Notes: generated by a model not told the origin, from the letters alone. Shown: positions 47,446 through 56,007, counted from the first letter of the stretch. The stretch: DNA of 64,000 nucleotides from Buttiauxella sp. B2 (GCF_006376615.1 NZ_VEXQ01000006.1:173866-237865), one strand, 5' to 3'. Numbers and translations: made by a program.

Positions 47446-48531
47446 ATGGATATTGTTTACCAACTGGTGCATGGGTTATCTGGACTACCCGCTGCAGAAT
47501 CGCGCCTTGCACGCTTTTTCCTCGATAATTTCGCGCAGATACCCGAAGCGACGATGGAAGAATTAGCGGCAAAAGCGGGTGTTAACCCGGCCACATTGCA
47601 GCACTTTGCTCGCAGCATTGGCTGTGACGATATCAATGATTTTATCGGACAGGTGCGCCATCAGCAGCAGGAAAACAACCTGAACATTGCGGCGGCACCA
47701 ATGCTTGGTGATGCAGCCTGGGTTGACCCCCGCACATTGCAGAAACTGGCTACCAATGCCGGTATTGGTAGCGAAATACTTGACCGTTTCTCGCACTCAA
47801 TTGGCCGTGAAAATAACGCAGATATTCTTGGCCAGATCCGCAATCGGCTGGCTGACTTCAGCCAGCAGGAATCGCGCGTGGCACAGACCATCCTTGATGA
47901 TGTTTCTTTTGCCGCGTCAGCCACCATCGATCAACTTGCTACAGCTGCAGGCGTCAGCCCCGCGACAATTACTCGTTTTGCCCGCGCTGCAGGTTGTGAC
48001 GATATTCGTGATTTGCGTATGAAGCTTGCGCAATCCAGTACACCCGCGCCTGTCGGGGATATGCCCGCTCCGTGGCGTGAAAAACTCAACAATGTACATA
48101 GCGCGTTAAATTCACAGTTATGTGAGCTGCAACCGTTGGCCATCAATCACGCCATCGATCGGCTAAAACAGGCGAAAGCGGTGCATATTTTCAGCGCCAG
48201 CGCAGCGGATACACCGTTTGCGAGCCTGCTTCAATACCGTCTTTTGACTCAGGGGTATCCGGCCAATATTTGCCAGGATACTGCGCTGATGAGTATCACC
48301 GCGTCTATGCTCGGCACCGGGCAGGTACTGGTGGTTTTCACCGGTTCCGCCCCGGAAAATGCCTTGATTGCGGCAGCACACCAGGCGCGTTGGCTGGGTG
48401 CGGAGATCATTATCATCGGGCAAGACGGCGGCACGCTGGTTCATCGCGAAGATGTTCACTTGCCGTTAAAAGAGTCGCGCTATGGTTCGCTGCTGGTTAT
48501 CGATTTGCTTTGTGAGGGGATTGATAGCTGA
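47446..48531 (+). CDS. RpiR/MurR-family regulator with tripled HTH segment
   Basis: Regulator of 361 residues, about 75-80 longer than usual for RpiR proteins. The N-terminal HTH segment occurs three times: TMEELAAKAGVNPATLQHF (36-54), TLQKLATNAGIGSEILDRF (97-115) and TIDQLATAAGVSPATITRF (160-178). The first and third copies have the preceding helix (PAAESRLARFFLDNFAQIP; SQQESRVAQTILDDVSFAA); the middle one is shortened and diverged. A SIS sugar-phosphate domain follows (AKAVHIFSASAADTPFASLL to VVFTGSAPENALIAAAHQAR). It is divergent from the PTS operon, with three palindromes between. Confidence 0.88.
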   Translation: MDIVYQLVHGLSGLPAAESRLARFFLDNFAQIPEATMEELAAKAGVNPATLQHFARSIGCDDINDFIGQVRHQQQENNLNIAAAPMLGDAAWVDPRTLQKLATNAGIGSEILDRFSHSIGRENNADILGQIRNRLADFSQQESRVAQTILDDVSFAASATIDQLATAAGVSPATITRFARAAGCDDIRDLRMKLAQSSTPAPVGDMPAPWREKLNNVHSALNSQLCELQPLAINHAIDRLKQAKAVHIFSASAADTPFASLLQYRLLTQGYPANICQDTALMSITASMLGTGQVLVVFTGSAPENALIAAAHQARWLGAEIIIIGQDGGTLVHREDVHLPLKESRYGSLLVIDLLCEGIDS

Positions 48532-48554
48532 CAAGCTTACCGTCGTAACGAAAT

Positions 48555-48626
48555 GGTGGATGTCGCGCACCGCTAATCCACCCAACAAATAGCTTTTGTA
48601 GGGCGGGTAAGCGTAGCGCACCCGCC
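48555..48626. repeat. REP-like hairpin pair
   Basis: First hairpin: GGTGGAT (48555-48561) with ATCCACC (48576-48582). Second: GTAG at 48598-48601 overlapping GGCGGGT (48602-48608) with ACCCGCC (48620-48626). A GTAG tetranucleotide next to a GC-rich hairpin is the hallmark of REP elements. It lies between the convergent regulator and PLP-enzyme genes. Confidence 0.75.
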
Positions 48627-48642
48627 AGATTTAAAGCGAAAC

Positions 48643-49863
48643 TTAGAACGCCGTCTCTAACGTTTCCAGTACGTTGTACTCGTCATCGATCAAAAACAGT
48701 GCTTTCCATTTGTCGAACGTCAGGCAAGGGTGGGAGGTGCTGAACACCAGAATATCCCCCACCTGTACGTCGGCACCTGGCTTGATTTTCAGCATGGCAT
48801 GTTGGTCCATAATGCCGGTAGTTTCCAGTGCATCAGGCGTGAATTCTACTGCTTTGCCTGCGCGGTAATGTGCGACGGGCTGTGGCAACCCTGCGTCAAA
48901 CGCGCTGTCGCGTTTACCGAAGTTCACAATGGCACGATCGCTTTCTGGCACCGATTGCACCATCGCAATCAGCTCTAATGCAGAAACTAAATCCCCGCCT
49001 AAATCGCAGGCGACGTTGTCGCGCGCCATTAACTCGTCCTGTGCTTCTTGATAAATTCCGGCATCGTGCGTGATGTAACAACCGGGGCGGATCACCACGC
49101 GGCAGTTTGCTGGTTTTTTCGCTTCCAGCCAGACATTGCACACCACGTCATACCAGACCGACCCCGCACCGGTAAGAATAAATTCGCCATCCACATACTG
49201 CTCAAGCTGGCAGGCGAGGGCTGCGGCATCACGTAGTAATGCTTCCACTTTTGGCTGCGGGTTTTCTCCGTGCAGCACACCTTCGTACAGCTCCAGCCCG
49301 CGTAAACGCAAGCCAGGCAAGGTCGCAATTGTTTCCGCTAATGCCAGTGCCTGTTGCGTGGTGCGGCAACCGCAACGCCCGCCGGGTACACCTAACTCAA
49401 GCAAAATATCTAACGTTTGGTTTTTAGCACTAAAGAAGTCGGAAAGCGTTTTGGCATTGGCAACGCTGTCGACACAGCACAGGTAATCGACGTCCTGATA
49501 GTGTGCTTTTAACTCAGACACAACCTGCATATTCGCTTTACCAACCAATTGGTTAACCATCAATACGCGTTTTACGCCGCTCACCATTGCAATGCTGGCT
49601 TGCCAGGCGCTGCCGACGCCAACAGCCCAGGCTCCGGCTTGTTGCTGTTGCTGGAAAATCCACGGCGTCATGGTGGTTTTACCGTGTGGCGCAAGCAAAA
49701 CGCCGCGCGCGTCTGCGTAACGCTGCATCCACTGGATATTGTTCTCTAATGCCGCTTTTTTTATCACGGCTGCAGGCAAGCAGACATCTTCATTCAGGAT
49801 GTTGGCCGCAGTAAACATCGGGGCCGATTTGTGTGGGATGAGGTTACTGTTCTGGTATTTCAT
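48643..49863 (-). CDS. PLP-dependent D-amino acid deaminase/dehydratase-like (DSD1 family)
   Basis: Fold-type III PLP enzyme of 406 residues, related to D-serine dehydratase (DSD1), D-threonine aldolase and D-glucosaminate dehydratase. The alanine-racemase-like N-terminal barrel carries the PLP lysine Lys62 in LLAPHGKTTMTPWI. The C-terminal zinc pair is His378/Cys380 in STSHPCLTFDKW. It is divergent from the deacylase-RidA-symporter operon. Because a 2-keto-3-deoxygalactonate kinase and aldolase lie in that operon, I infer elimination of ammonia from an amino-sugar acid, giving a 2-keto-3-deoxy acid; D-serine-type substrates are the alternative. Confidence 0.85.
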   Translation of the reverse strand: MKYQNSNLIPHKSAPMFTAANILNEDVCLPAAVIKKAALENNIQWMQRYADARGVLLAPHGKTTMTPWIFQQQQQAGAWAVGVGSAWQASIAMVSGVKRVLMVNQLVGKANMQVVSELKAHYQDVDYLCCVDSVANAKTLSDFFSAKNQTLDILLELGVPGGRCGCRTTQQALALAETIATLPGLRLRGLELYEGVLHGENPQPKVEALLRDAAALACQLEQYVDGEFILTGAGSVWYDVVCNVWLEAKKPANCRVVIRPGCYITHDAGIYQEAQDELMARDNVACDLGGDLVSALELIAMVQSVPESDRAIVNFGKRDSAFDAGLPQPVAHYRAGKAVEFTPDALETTGIMDQHAMLKIKPGADVQVGDILVFSTSHPCLTFDKWKALFLIDDEYNVLETLETAF

Positions 49864-49974
49864 AACATTATTCCTTTGATTTTATCTTTTACTTCATGAT
49901 GGATATCATTAGTAAATACATGAAAATATTGGAAATTATTTGTTGTTTTAAAGTTTAATGAATAAAAGTATCAC

Positions 49975-49990
49975 AAATTCATATGAATTT
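49975..49990. promoter_or_regulatory. 16-bp perfect palindrome in the divergent promoter
   Basis: AAATTCATATGAATTT lies between the PLP-enzyme and deacylase genes, 75 bases before the deacylase start. A second dyad, ATGAT-N4-ATCAT, is at 49896-49909. Candidate operator for the RpiR regulator at 56060. Confidence 0.5.
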
Positions 49991-50065
49991 TGCGTAGTCT
50001 TCCACTGTTTTTTACGCTTGTAAATGGTTAACTTTAGTCCAGCACATAACGGGGGTAAGGAAGAG

Positions 50066-51496
50066 ATGAAGTTCGACTATCTGTTCAGGAATGTCACAGT
50101 CATTGATGGTAGCGGCGGCCCGGAATACCGCGCAGATGTTGCCGTGCAGGGCGATCGTATCGCACAAATCGCACCGGCGATAAGCGGTTCGGCACAGCAC
50201 GAAATTGATGGCACAGGCCGTGTACTGGCCCCAGGTTTTATTGACGTCCATACCCACGATGATATTAACGTTATCCGTATGCCTGAATATCTGCCGAAAA
50301 TCAGCCAGGGTATCACTTCGGTGATTGTCGGCAACTGCGGTATTAGCGCCGCGACGGCGACGATGAAGGGCAGTGTGCCTGATCCGATGAATTTACTCGG
50401 TGAGGTGGAGCACTTTATTTACCCAACGGTTGCCGCCTACGCGCAGGCCGTAGAACAGGCTAAACCTGCGATTAACGTCGGCACGCTGATTGGCCACACC
50501 GCGCTGCGCAACAATCATATGGACGATTTATACCGCGCCGCCACCGAGGAAGAAATTGCCGGAATGCGCGAACAGCTCCGCCTGGCATTGCAGCAGGGCG
50601 GCCTGGGATTAAGCACCGGCCTTGCTTACGGCAGCGCGTTCCAGTCCACCACTGAAGAGGTGATGGCGCTGGCCGAAGAGTTAGCTGCTGGGAAAGGTAT
50701 TTACACCACTCATTTACGCTCTGAATTTGAACCGATTCTGGACGCGCTCGATGAAGCGTTTCGCATAGGCCGCCACGGCAAAGTGCCCGTTGTGGTTTCG
50801 CACCATAAATGCGCCGGGGCGAAGAACTGGGGCCGTACAGTCGAAACGTTGAAACTGTTCGATAAAGTGCGCGAACAGCAGGATGTTTCCTGCGACTGCT
50901 ATCCGTATTCCGCCAGTTCTTCCACGCTGGATATGAAACAAATTACCGATGAGTTCGACATTATTGTTACCTGGTCGGAACCGCATCCTGAAGTCGCTGG
51001 GCAGTCGTTGAAACAGATTGCTGAAAGCTGGTCGCTGTCGCTTCAAGAGGCGGGGAAACTACTTATGCCCGCCGGAGCGATTTACTACAACATGGATGAG
51101 CAGGATGTGCGGCGAGTGTTGAGTTATCCGGTGACGATGGTCGGTTCAGATGGTTTGCCAAATGACCCAATGCCGCACCCACGCTTGTGGGGCGCATTCC
51201 CGCGCGTGCTGGGGCACTATAGTCGCGACGAGAAATTGTTCCCGCTCACGGTTGCCGTTCACAAAATGACGGGCATGTCAGCGGCGCGTTTCCAGCTTCC
51301 CGATCGCGGGTTGGTGAAATGCGGCTACTATGCTGATTTGGTGATGTTCGACCCAGACACTGTTCAGGACGTAGCAAGCTTTAGCGACCCTCAACAACCC
51401 GCCGCCGGCATTGAAGCTGTAATGGTTAACGGCGTGATGAGTTATGGTCGTGATAAACAGGTTATTGGCCGAGCCGGACGGTTTTTGCGCCGGTAA
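50066..51496 (+). CDS. N-acyl-D-amino-acid deacylase family amidohydrolase
   Basis: Metal-dependent deacylase of 476 residues (D-aminoacylase family). The zinc HxH is His62/His64 in APGFIDVHTHDDINVI. VGNCGIS carries the cysteine typical of the family, GTLIGHTALR follows, and TTHLRSEFEPILDALDEAF and VSHHKCAGAKNWG supply further ligands. I start at the ATG at 50066, after AAGGAAGAG; a longer frame to 50024 is not supported. In this operon it probably removes an N-acyl (acetyl) group from the imported substrate before the PLP step. Confidence 0.9.
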   Translation: MKFDYLFRNVTVIDGSGGPEYRADVAVQGDRIAQIAPAISGSAQHEIDGTGRVLAPGFIDVHTHDDINVIRMPEYLPKISQGITSVIVGNCGISAATATMKGSVPDPMNLLGEVEHFIYPTVAAYAQAVEQAKPAINVGTLIGHTALRNNHMDDLYRAATEEEIAGMREQLRLALQQGGLGLSTGLAYGSAFQSTTEEVMALAEELAAGKGIYTTHLRSEFEPILDALDEAFRIGRHGKVPVVVSHHKCAGAKNWGRTVETLKLFDKVREQQDVSCDCYPYSASSSTLDMKQITDEFDIIVTWSEPHPEVAGQSLKQIAESWSLSLQEAGKLLMPAGAIYYNMDEQDVRRVLSYPVTMVGSDGLPNDPMPHPRLWGAFPRVLGHYSRDEKLFPLTVAVHKMTGMSAARFQLPDRGLVKCGYYADLVMFDPDTVQDVASFSDPQQPAAGIEAVMVNGVMSYGRDKQVIGRAGRFLRR

Positions 51497-51505
51497 TATT
51501 TAACA

Positions 51506-51542
51506 ACCCTTTTCCTCTCCCAAAGTGGGGCAGGGTGAGGGT
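51506..51542. repeat. CCCTCTCC-type intergenic hairpin, copy 4 (imperfect)
   Basis: ACCCTTTTCCTCTCCC and GTGGGGCAGGGTGAGGGT form an imperfect stem between the deacylase and RidA genes. It ends with the GGGTGAGGGT tail also seen, inverted, in copy 5. Confidence 0.6.
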
Positions 51543-51563
51543 ATAAACAAATAAGGAGCAACA

Positions 51564-51956
51564 ATGAGCATTAAACGTTATGGAGTAGGTGGCAGCACCG
51601 GTACGGGCGGGCAGCGTCTACCGTTTGCCAAAGCGGTGGAAGCGGGTGGCTGGCTGTACGTTTCCGGGCAAACCCCGATGAAAGACGGTGAAGTGGTGGA
51701 AGGCGGTATTATCGAACAGTCCCGCCTGGCGATTCAGAACTGCGTGGATATCATGCAGGACGCGGGTTACACCCTGGAAGACGTGGTGCATGTGAAGGTT
51801 TTCCTGACTGATGCGCGTTATTTCCAGTCGTTTAACAAAGTGTTCAGCGAATTCTTTGCCGACCATCCGCCTGCACGTGTGTGCTGTGTGGCGGACCTGG
51901 TAGTCGATTGCAAAGTGGAAGTAGATTTGACTTGTTATCGGGCGGACAGAGGCTAG
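51564..51956 (+). CDS. RidA-family imine/enamine deaminase
   Basis: RidA (YjgF/YER057c/UK114) family protein of 130 residues. Family motifs are KAVEAGGWLYVSGQTPM, QSRLAIQNCVDIMQDAGYTL, DVVHVKVFLTDARYFQSFNK and PPARVCCVADLVVDCKVEVD, with the arginine of PARVC that binds the substrate carboxylate. These proteins hydrolyse reactive imines released by PLP dehydratases. Its place beside a PLP-type dehydratase supports deamination of the substrate in this pathway. Good AAGGAG upstream. Confidence 0.9.
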   Translation: MSIKRYGVGGSTGTGGQRLPFAKAVEAGGWLYVSGQTPMKDGEVVEGGIIEQSRLAIQNCVDIMQDAGYTLEDVVHVKVFLTDARYFQSFNKVFSEFFADHPPARVCCVADLVVDCKVEVDLTCYRADRG

Positions 51957-51960
51957 TTTT

Positions 51961-51996
51961 ACCCTCACCCCAACCCTCTTCCTAAAAGGGAGAGGG
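51961..51996. repeat. CCCTCTCC-type intergenic hairpin, copy 5
   Basis: ACCCTCACCCCAA followed by CCCTCTTCC (51974-51982), loop TAAAA, GGGAGAGGG (51988-51996), directly after the RidA stop. Confidence 0.75.
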
Positions 51997-52109
51997 AGCA
52001 AAGAAAATTAAATATAAAACTATTTCGGTACGCCCTCGATCGTGCCAACGGGTTTTCTGTATCTTATTTTCAGGCTACCCATTTAACCTTAACCCTACGA
52101 TGACCTGTT

Positions 52110-52137
52110 AATACTTCAGGTACCGTTATTAAGTATT
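52110..52137. promoter_or_regulatory. Dyad upstream of the symporter gene
   Basis: AATACTT and AAGTATT face each other around GGTACC (52119-52124) in the 190-bp gap before the symporter gene. It could be part of a separate promoter; the GGTAC core also appears in the palindrome before the RpiR gene at 56953. Confidence 0.3.
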
Positions 52138-52149
52138 TGGAAGTGAATG

Positions 52150-53637
52150 ATGAACAGTCAGGTATTTTTAATCGGCTTTATTATTTACGCGCTGGCCATG
52201 ATTTGGATCGGTTGGTATGTTTCACGCAACCAAAAAAATGGTGATGATTTTTTACTGGGCGGCCGTTCTTTGCCAATGTTTTTAACGCTTGGCTCAACGG
52301 TTGCGACAATGGTGGGCACTGGCTCCAGTATGGGCGCAGTCGGCTTTGGTTATAGCAATGGTTGGGCGGGAATGCTCTATGGAGTGGGCGGAGCCATTGG
52401 CATATTGCTGGTCGCCTGGTTATTTGCGCCAGTGCGAAAATTTCGTTTTATGACCATGAGTGAAGAACTTTCTTATTATACGGGTGCCAGTCATTTAATT
52501 AAGAATATTGTTGGCTTACTTATTTTTATTGCTTCAATTGGCTGGCTTGGCGCGCATATCTTGGGCGGCAGTATGTATCTTTCTTGGGCGACCGGAATTG
52601 ATATGACAGTGGCGAAAATAATTATCGCACTGGCTTTTGCCATTTATGTAGTCATTGGCGGATATTCTGCCGTGGTCTGGACAGATACGATTCAGGCGTT
52701 AATTCTATTTTTCGGTTTTATATTAATGGCGATTCTGGCAGTAATACATGTCGGCGGCTGGAGCGCGATTACCAGCGCGATGGATCCGAAAGCGTTAAGC
52801 TTGTTTGCCGTGGATAAATTGGGTGTTATCCCTGCGTTTTCGCTCGCAATGGTGATTGGCGTAGGGGTGCTGGCCACACCGTCTTACCGTCAGCGTATTT
52901 ACTCCGGCAAGGATGTTTCATCCGTACGCCGTTCGTTTGTTTATACCGGCGTGCTGTATCTGTTTTTCTCCATTCTTCCGGCCATCATCGGTATGGCTGC
53001 GTTCACCATGAACCCGAATTTGCAAAACAGTAACTATGCCTTCCTGTTTGCCACCAGTTTCCTGCCCAGCATTTTAGGCCTGGTGGTGCTGATCGCAGGT
53101 TTGTCGGCGACCATGTCTTCTGCAAGCTCAGATGCCATTGCCGCAGTCGCTATCATGATGCGTGATCTCTACACCATGGTGACCGGCAAAATGCCTCCTG
53201 AGCACAAAGCCATCACGTTGTCTCGCTGGATGTTGGTGTTCGTAATTGGCCTGGCACTGATTTTTGCACTGACCTCCAACGACATCATTAGCTACATCAC
53301 GAAAATGATTTCTACCCTGATGTCTGGATTGTTTATCTGCTCAATTCTTGGGCGTTTCTGGCTGCGTTTTAACTGGCAGGGGGCGTTAACTGCACTGCTC
53401 AGCGGGGCGGTGGTTTCTATTGTCGTACTGATAAACGATAGCTGGATGGGGTTCTGGGGTAATCCGTGCGTGCCGTCGGTACTGGCGAGTCTGGTTTGCG
53501 CGGTTGTGGTCACACTGATGACACCAGCTAGCAAAATGAGCCGTGAAGAAGCACTGGAAATGATCACCCGTGAACGTGAAGGTCAGCCGCAGACAGTAGC
53601 GGTGCCGTTGGGTAAAAGCGCAACGGAGAATGCATGA
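52150..53637 (+). CDS. Sodium:solute symporter (SSS family)
   Basis: Membrane transporter of 495 residues with about 13 spans. SSS motifs are FLLGGRSLPMFLTLGSTVAT with MVGTGSSMGAVGFGYSNGWA, ILGGSMYLSWATGIDM, LIAGLSATMSSASSDAIAAV and ATPSYRQRIYSGKD. Two ATGs overlap at 52147 and 52150; GGAAG (52139-52143) is better spaced for the second. It is likely the importer of the operon's substrate, driven by sodium. Its stop overlaps the kinase start (ATGATGA). Confidence 0.9.
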   Translation: MNSQVFLIGFIIYALAMIWIGWYVSRNQKNGDDFLLGGRSLPMFLTLGSTVATMVGTGSSMGAVGFGYSNGWAGMLYGVGGAIGILLVAWLFAPVRKFRFMTMSEELSYYTGASHLIKNIVGLLIFIASIGWLGAHILGGSMYLSWATGIDMTVAKIIIALAFAIYVVIGGYSAVVWTDTIQALILFFGFILMAILAVIHVGGWSAITSAMDPKALSLFAVDKLGVIPAFSLAMVIGVGVLATPSYRQRIYSGKDVSSVRRSFVYTGVLYLFFSILPAIIGMAAFTMNPNLQNSNYAFLFATSFLPSILGLVVLIAGLSATMSSASSDAIAAVAIMMRDLYTMVTGKMPPEHKAITLSRWMLVFVIGLALIFALTSNDIISYITKMISTLMSGLFICSILGRFWLRFNWQGALTALLSGAVVSIVVLINDSWMGFWGNPCVPSVLASLVCAVVVTLMTPASKMSREEALEMITREREGQPQTVAVPLGKSATENA

Positions 53638-54491
53638 TGAGCGAAAACTATATCGCCATCGACTGGGGCTCGACGCACTTGCGCGCCTGGCTATATCGCA
53701 ACGGGCAGTGCGTGGACAGCTTACAACTGCCATATGGAGTAAGCCGCCTGGTTGAGCAAACCGCTCGCGAGGTGTTCGATAAATACATTCAACCGTGGCG
53801 CAAACCCGAAACGTTGCCCGTGGTGATGGCCGGAATGATTGGTAGCGACGCGGGCTGGCAGCCCGTGCCCTATCTGGCGTGCCCTGTGTCGCTGCATGAA
53901 CTTAGTGCACAGCTTTATGAAGTCGCCCCGCAAGTGTGGATTGTGCCGGGTTTGAACACCTTGAGAAACGTAATGCGCGGCGAAGAAACGCAGTTGCTGG
54001 GCGCGATGCAATTGGCTCCCGCCTCTTGCTACGTTTTGCCCGGCACCCACAGCAAATGGGTGCGGGTAGCGAATGGCGTGGTGAACGGTTTTTCTACGGC
54101 GATGACCGGCGAACTACACCATGTGTTGATGAACCACTCGCTGATTGGCAAAGGGTTGCCGGAACAAAGCGAAGACCCCGCAGCATTTCAGGCCGGCCTG
54201 CAATGCGGGCTGGATTCACCCTCGTTAGTGACCCGACTTTTTGAGGCGCGTGCATTGCGAGTGCTGGGTGAACTAGCGCCAGATTCTGTCAGCGAATGGC
54301 TTTCTGGTCTGCTGATTGGCGCGGAAGTTGCGGCAATGGATGCGGTAGAAAATGTGACGCTGGTAGGTGGAGAATCGCTTTGCCGCCGTTATCGGCAGGT
54401 ATTTGAAAAGGCCGGCGTAGCGGTTAGTGAAATTGCGGGCGATACCGCATTCCAACAAGGGATAAGGAGCATACTCAATGCAAGATGCTAA
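53637..54491 (+). CDS. dgoK: DgoK-like 2-dehydro-3-deoxygalactonokinase
   Basis: Sugar-acid kinase of 284 residues (E. coli DgoK about 292) that phosphorylates 2-keto-3-deoxy-D-galactonate. Motifs are YIAIDWGSTHLRAWLYRNG, PVVMAGMIGSDAGWQPVPYL, MRGEETQLLGAMQLAP, PGTHSKWVRV and TGELHHVLMNHSLIGKGLPE, all conserved in DgoK. The first of two ATGs (53634) overlaps the symporter stop; the second at 53637 aligns with the family. It overlaps dgoA by 14 bases. Confidence 0.9.
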   Translation: MSENYIAIDWGSTHLRAWLYRNGQCVDSLQLPYGVSRLVEQTAREVFDKYIQPWRKPETLPVVMAGMIGSDAGWQPVPYLACPVSLHELSAQLYEVAPQVWIVPGLNTLRNVMRGEETQLLGAMQLAPASCYVLPGTHSKWVRVANGVVNGFSTAMTGELHHVLMNHSLIGKGLPEQSEDPAAFQAGLQCGLDSPSLVTRLFEARALRVLGELAPDSVSEWLSGLLIGAEVAAMDAVENVTLVGGESLCRRYRQVFEKAGVAVSEIAGDTAFQQGIRSILNARC

Positions 54492-55089
54492 ACCGTTAGT
54501 CGCTATTTTACGCGGCATTGAGCCTCACGAAGCCAACAGCCATGTGGCAGCGTTGATTGAAGAGGGGTTCCGCTACATTGAGATCCCATTGAATTCACCG
54601 GACTGGCAACAAAGTATCCCGCAAATGGTGAGCCGCTATGGTGAGCAGGCATGTATTGGTGCGGGAACGGTGTTGAACGTCGAACAAGTTGATTTTCTGG
54701 CGCAGGCGGGTGCAAAACTGGTGGTCACACCGAATACCAATCCGGCAGTGATTCGCCGGGCAGTAAAGGCGGGAATGCTGGTTTGCGCAGGATGTGCAAC
54801 CGCCAGTGAAGCCTTTACCGCACTGGAAGCGGGTGCGCAATGGTTGAAGATTTTCCCGTCATCGGCATTTGGCCCAGCCTATATTTCTGCACTTAAAGCT
54901 GTATTGCCGCCCACCGTGCCGGTGCTGGCAGTGGGTGGTGTGACACCGGAAAATCTGCACGAATATATTCAGGCAGGTTGCGCTGGTGCGGGGCTGGGTA
55001 GTGATTTATATCGTGCTGGTCAGAGCATGGAAACCACGCGGGTTAAGGGGCGGCTTTTTATGGCGGCATTCGATGAATGTCATCGCTGA
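54478..55089 (+). CDS. dgoA: DgoA-like 2-dehydro-3-deoxy-6-phosphogalactonate aldolase
   Basis: Class I aldolase of 203 residues that splits KDPGal into pyruvate and glyceraldehyde 3-phosphate. The Schiff-base lysine is Lys124 in QWLKIFPSSAFGPAY; Glu35 in YIEIPLNSPDW is the acid/base. The PLNSP stretch and FPSSAFGP are those of E. coli DgoA rather than of the KDPG aldolase Eda. It overlaps dgoK and ends the operon. The phosphate site is GAGLGSDLYRAGQ. No dgoD or dgoT is adjacent, unlike the galactonate operon of E. coli. Confidence 0.92.
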   Translation: MQDAKPLVAILRGIEPHEANSHVAALIEEGFRYIEIPLNSPDWQQSIPQMVSRYGEQACIGAGTVLNVEQVDFLAQAGAKLVVTPNTNPAVIRRAVKAGMLVCAGCATASEAFTALEAGAQWLKIFPSSAFGPAYISALKAVLPPTVPVLAVGGVTPENLHEYIQAGCAGAGLGSDLYRAGQSMETTRVKGRLFMAAFDECHR

Positions 55090-55537
55090 TGCAAGCGGCA
55101 CAAAAGAGAGCTGTCAGCATTGCTTTTGAGTAAGCGATACGGTCTTCGAGATTGGCTCTGCCGTTTACCCGTTCAGTCAACATAACCAGATCCCAGTTAT
55201 CGGTGAATAGCGAACGGCAGACATTTTCGGGTTTTCAGGTACCAGCAGCCGAAAATTATAGCCCCTTGGTTTACCTCGATAGTTTTATGTAGATAAGAAG
55301 ACAACAAAATTTAGTATTTCATTTTTTGTTAAAACTTCGATAATAAAAAATGTTAAGTGAAAAGAATAGTCATCACACATCAATATCAAAGTATATACAG
55401 GCTGTTTATTTTTAATTTATTTATTTTTAAAGCATGGATGTAATTATATTTATTGGAAATGATGTGAGGTTTATTTTATTACACATGCTGCGTTGGCTTA
55501 ATATATATTCTAGAGTCAGTGGCCAGCTGGGGTAAGG
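55090..55537. other. AT-rich gap with possible gene remnant on the reverse strand
   Basis: Between dgoA and the next gene. The right half (about 55290-55500) is very AT-rich with no gene seen. In the left part the reverse strand is open from 55234 to 55058, with a protein-like reading (NWDLVMLTERVNGRANLEDR, then IAYSKAMLTALFCAACISDD) but no upstream start. A second frame just before it reads GYNFRLLVPENPKMSAVRYS. Together they look like a frameshifted 3' end of a decayed gene. CTGCCGTT/AACGGCAG arms occur at 55167-55219. Confidence 0.3.
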
Positions 55538-55957
55538 TCATGGGTGAGGTACCGTGAATTCTAGTGCCAGCCCGATTAGTGTCATATTTTGTACCGACGG
55601 TTCCCACGATGCCGAAATGAGTGTTCCCTGGAATTTCAGTTTTTTAAACGGTCCATTAATAATGAGCCTGGCACGGAGACTGGGCAGAGCCTGGGAACTG
55701 ACAGGATAAACAACGCGACCTTTAATGGTTATCGGTATTTTCCTGAGATCAATGCGCTGCAGCACGCCGATAGTGGAATAGAGCAGCGCAACTGGCGTGA
55801 CGGATATCAGTGATTGAGTGGAGACACTGATAAAATCCAGCAGCAGCTCAGGTTGTAGATAGTGCAGCCCACCATGGGTTATGGTAACGCCCGGAATTTC
55901 CGGCATTGGAAACGTATGGGGTGTGAGGTGCAAATCAGTCATCGACTCGTCATCCAT
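55538..55957 (-). CDS. Hypothetical protein, 139 residues
   Basis: Reading frame of 139 residues with no domain I recognise. It includes TPHTFPMPEIPGVTITHGGL, VSTQSLISVTPVALLYSTIG and SLRARLIINGPFKKLKFQGT. It looks like a beta-rich cytoplasmic protein, without signal peptide or membrane helix. Start could be the ATG at 55957 or at 55942. A TATACT -10-like sequence lies upstream at 55980-55975 (reverse strand). It stands alone between the dgo operon and its regulator, next to AT-rich DNA and a possible gene remnant, so it may be a recent arrival. Confidence 0.5.
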   Translation of the reverse strand: MDDESMTDLHLTPHTFPMPEIPGVTITHGGLHYLQPELLLDFISVSTQSLISVTPVALLYSTIGVLQRIDLRKIPITIKGRVVYPVSSQALPSLRARLIINGPFKKLKFQGTLISASWEPSVQNMTLIGLALEFTVPHP

Positions 55958-55982
55958 CAGAATAGATACATCTAGTATAAAC

Positions 55983-56007
55983 TCCGCTTTAATAATGCGG
56001 ATTTTTT
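55983..56007 (+). terminator. Small intrinsic terminator on the plus strand
   Basis: TCCGC, nine-base loop, GCGGA followed by six T. It points along the plus strand although the flanking genes are on the minus strand, so it would end transcripts from dgoA or an antisense RNA. Confidence 0.55.
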
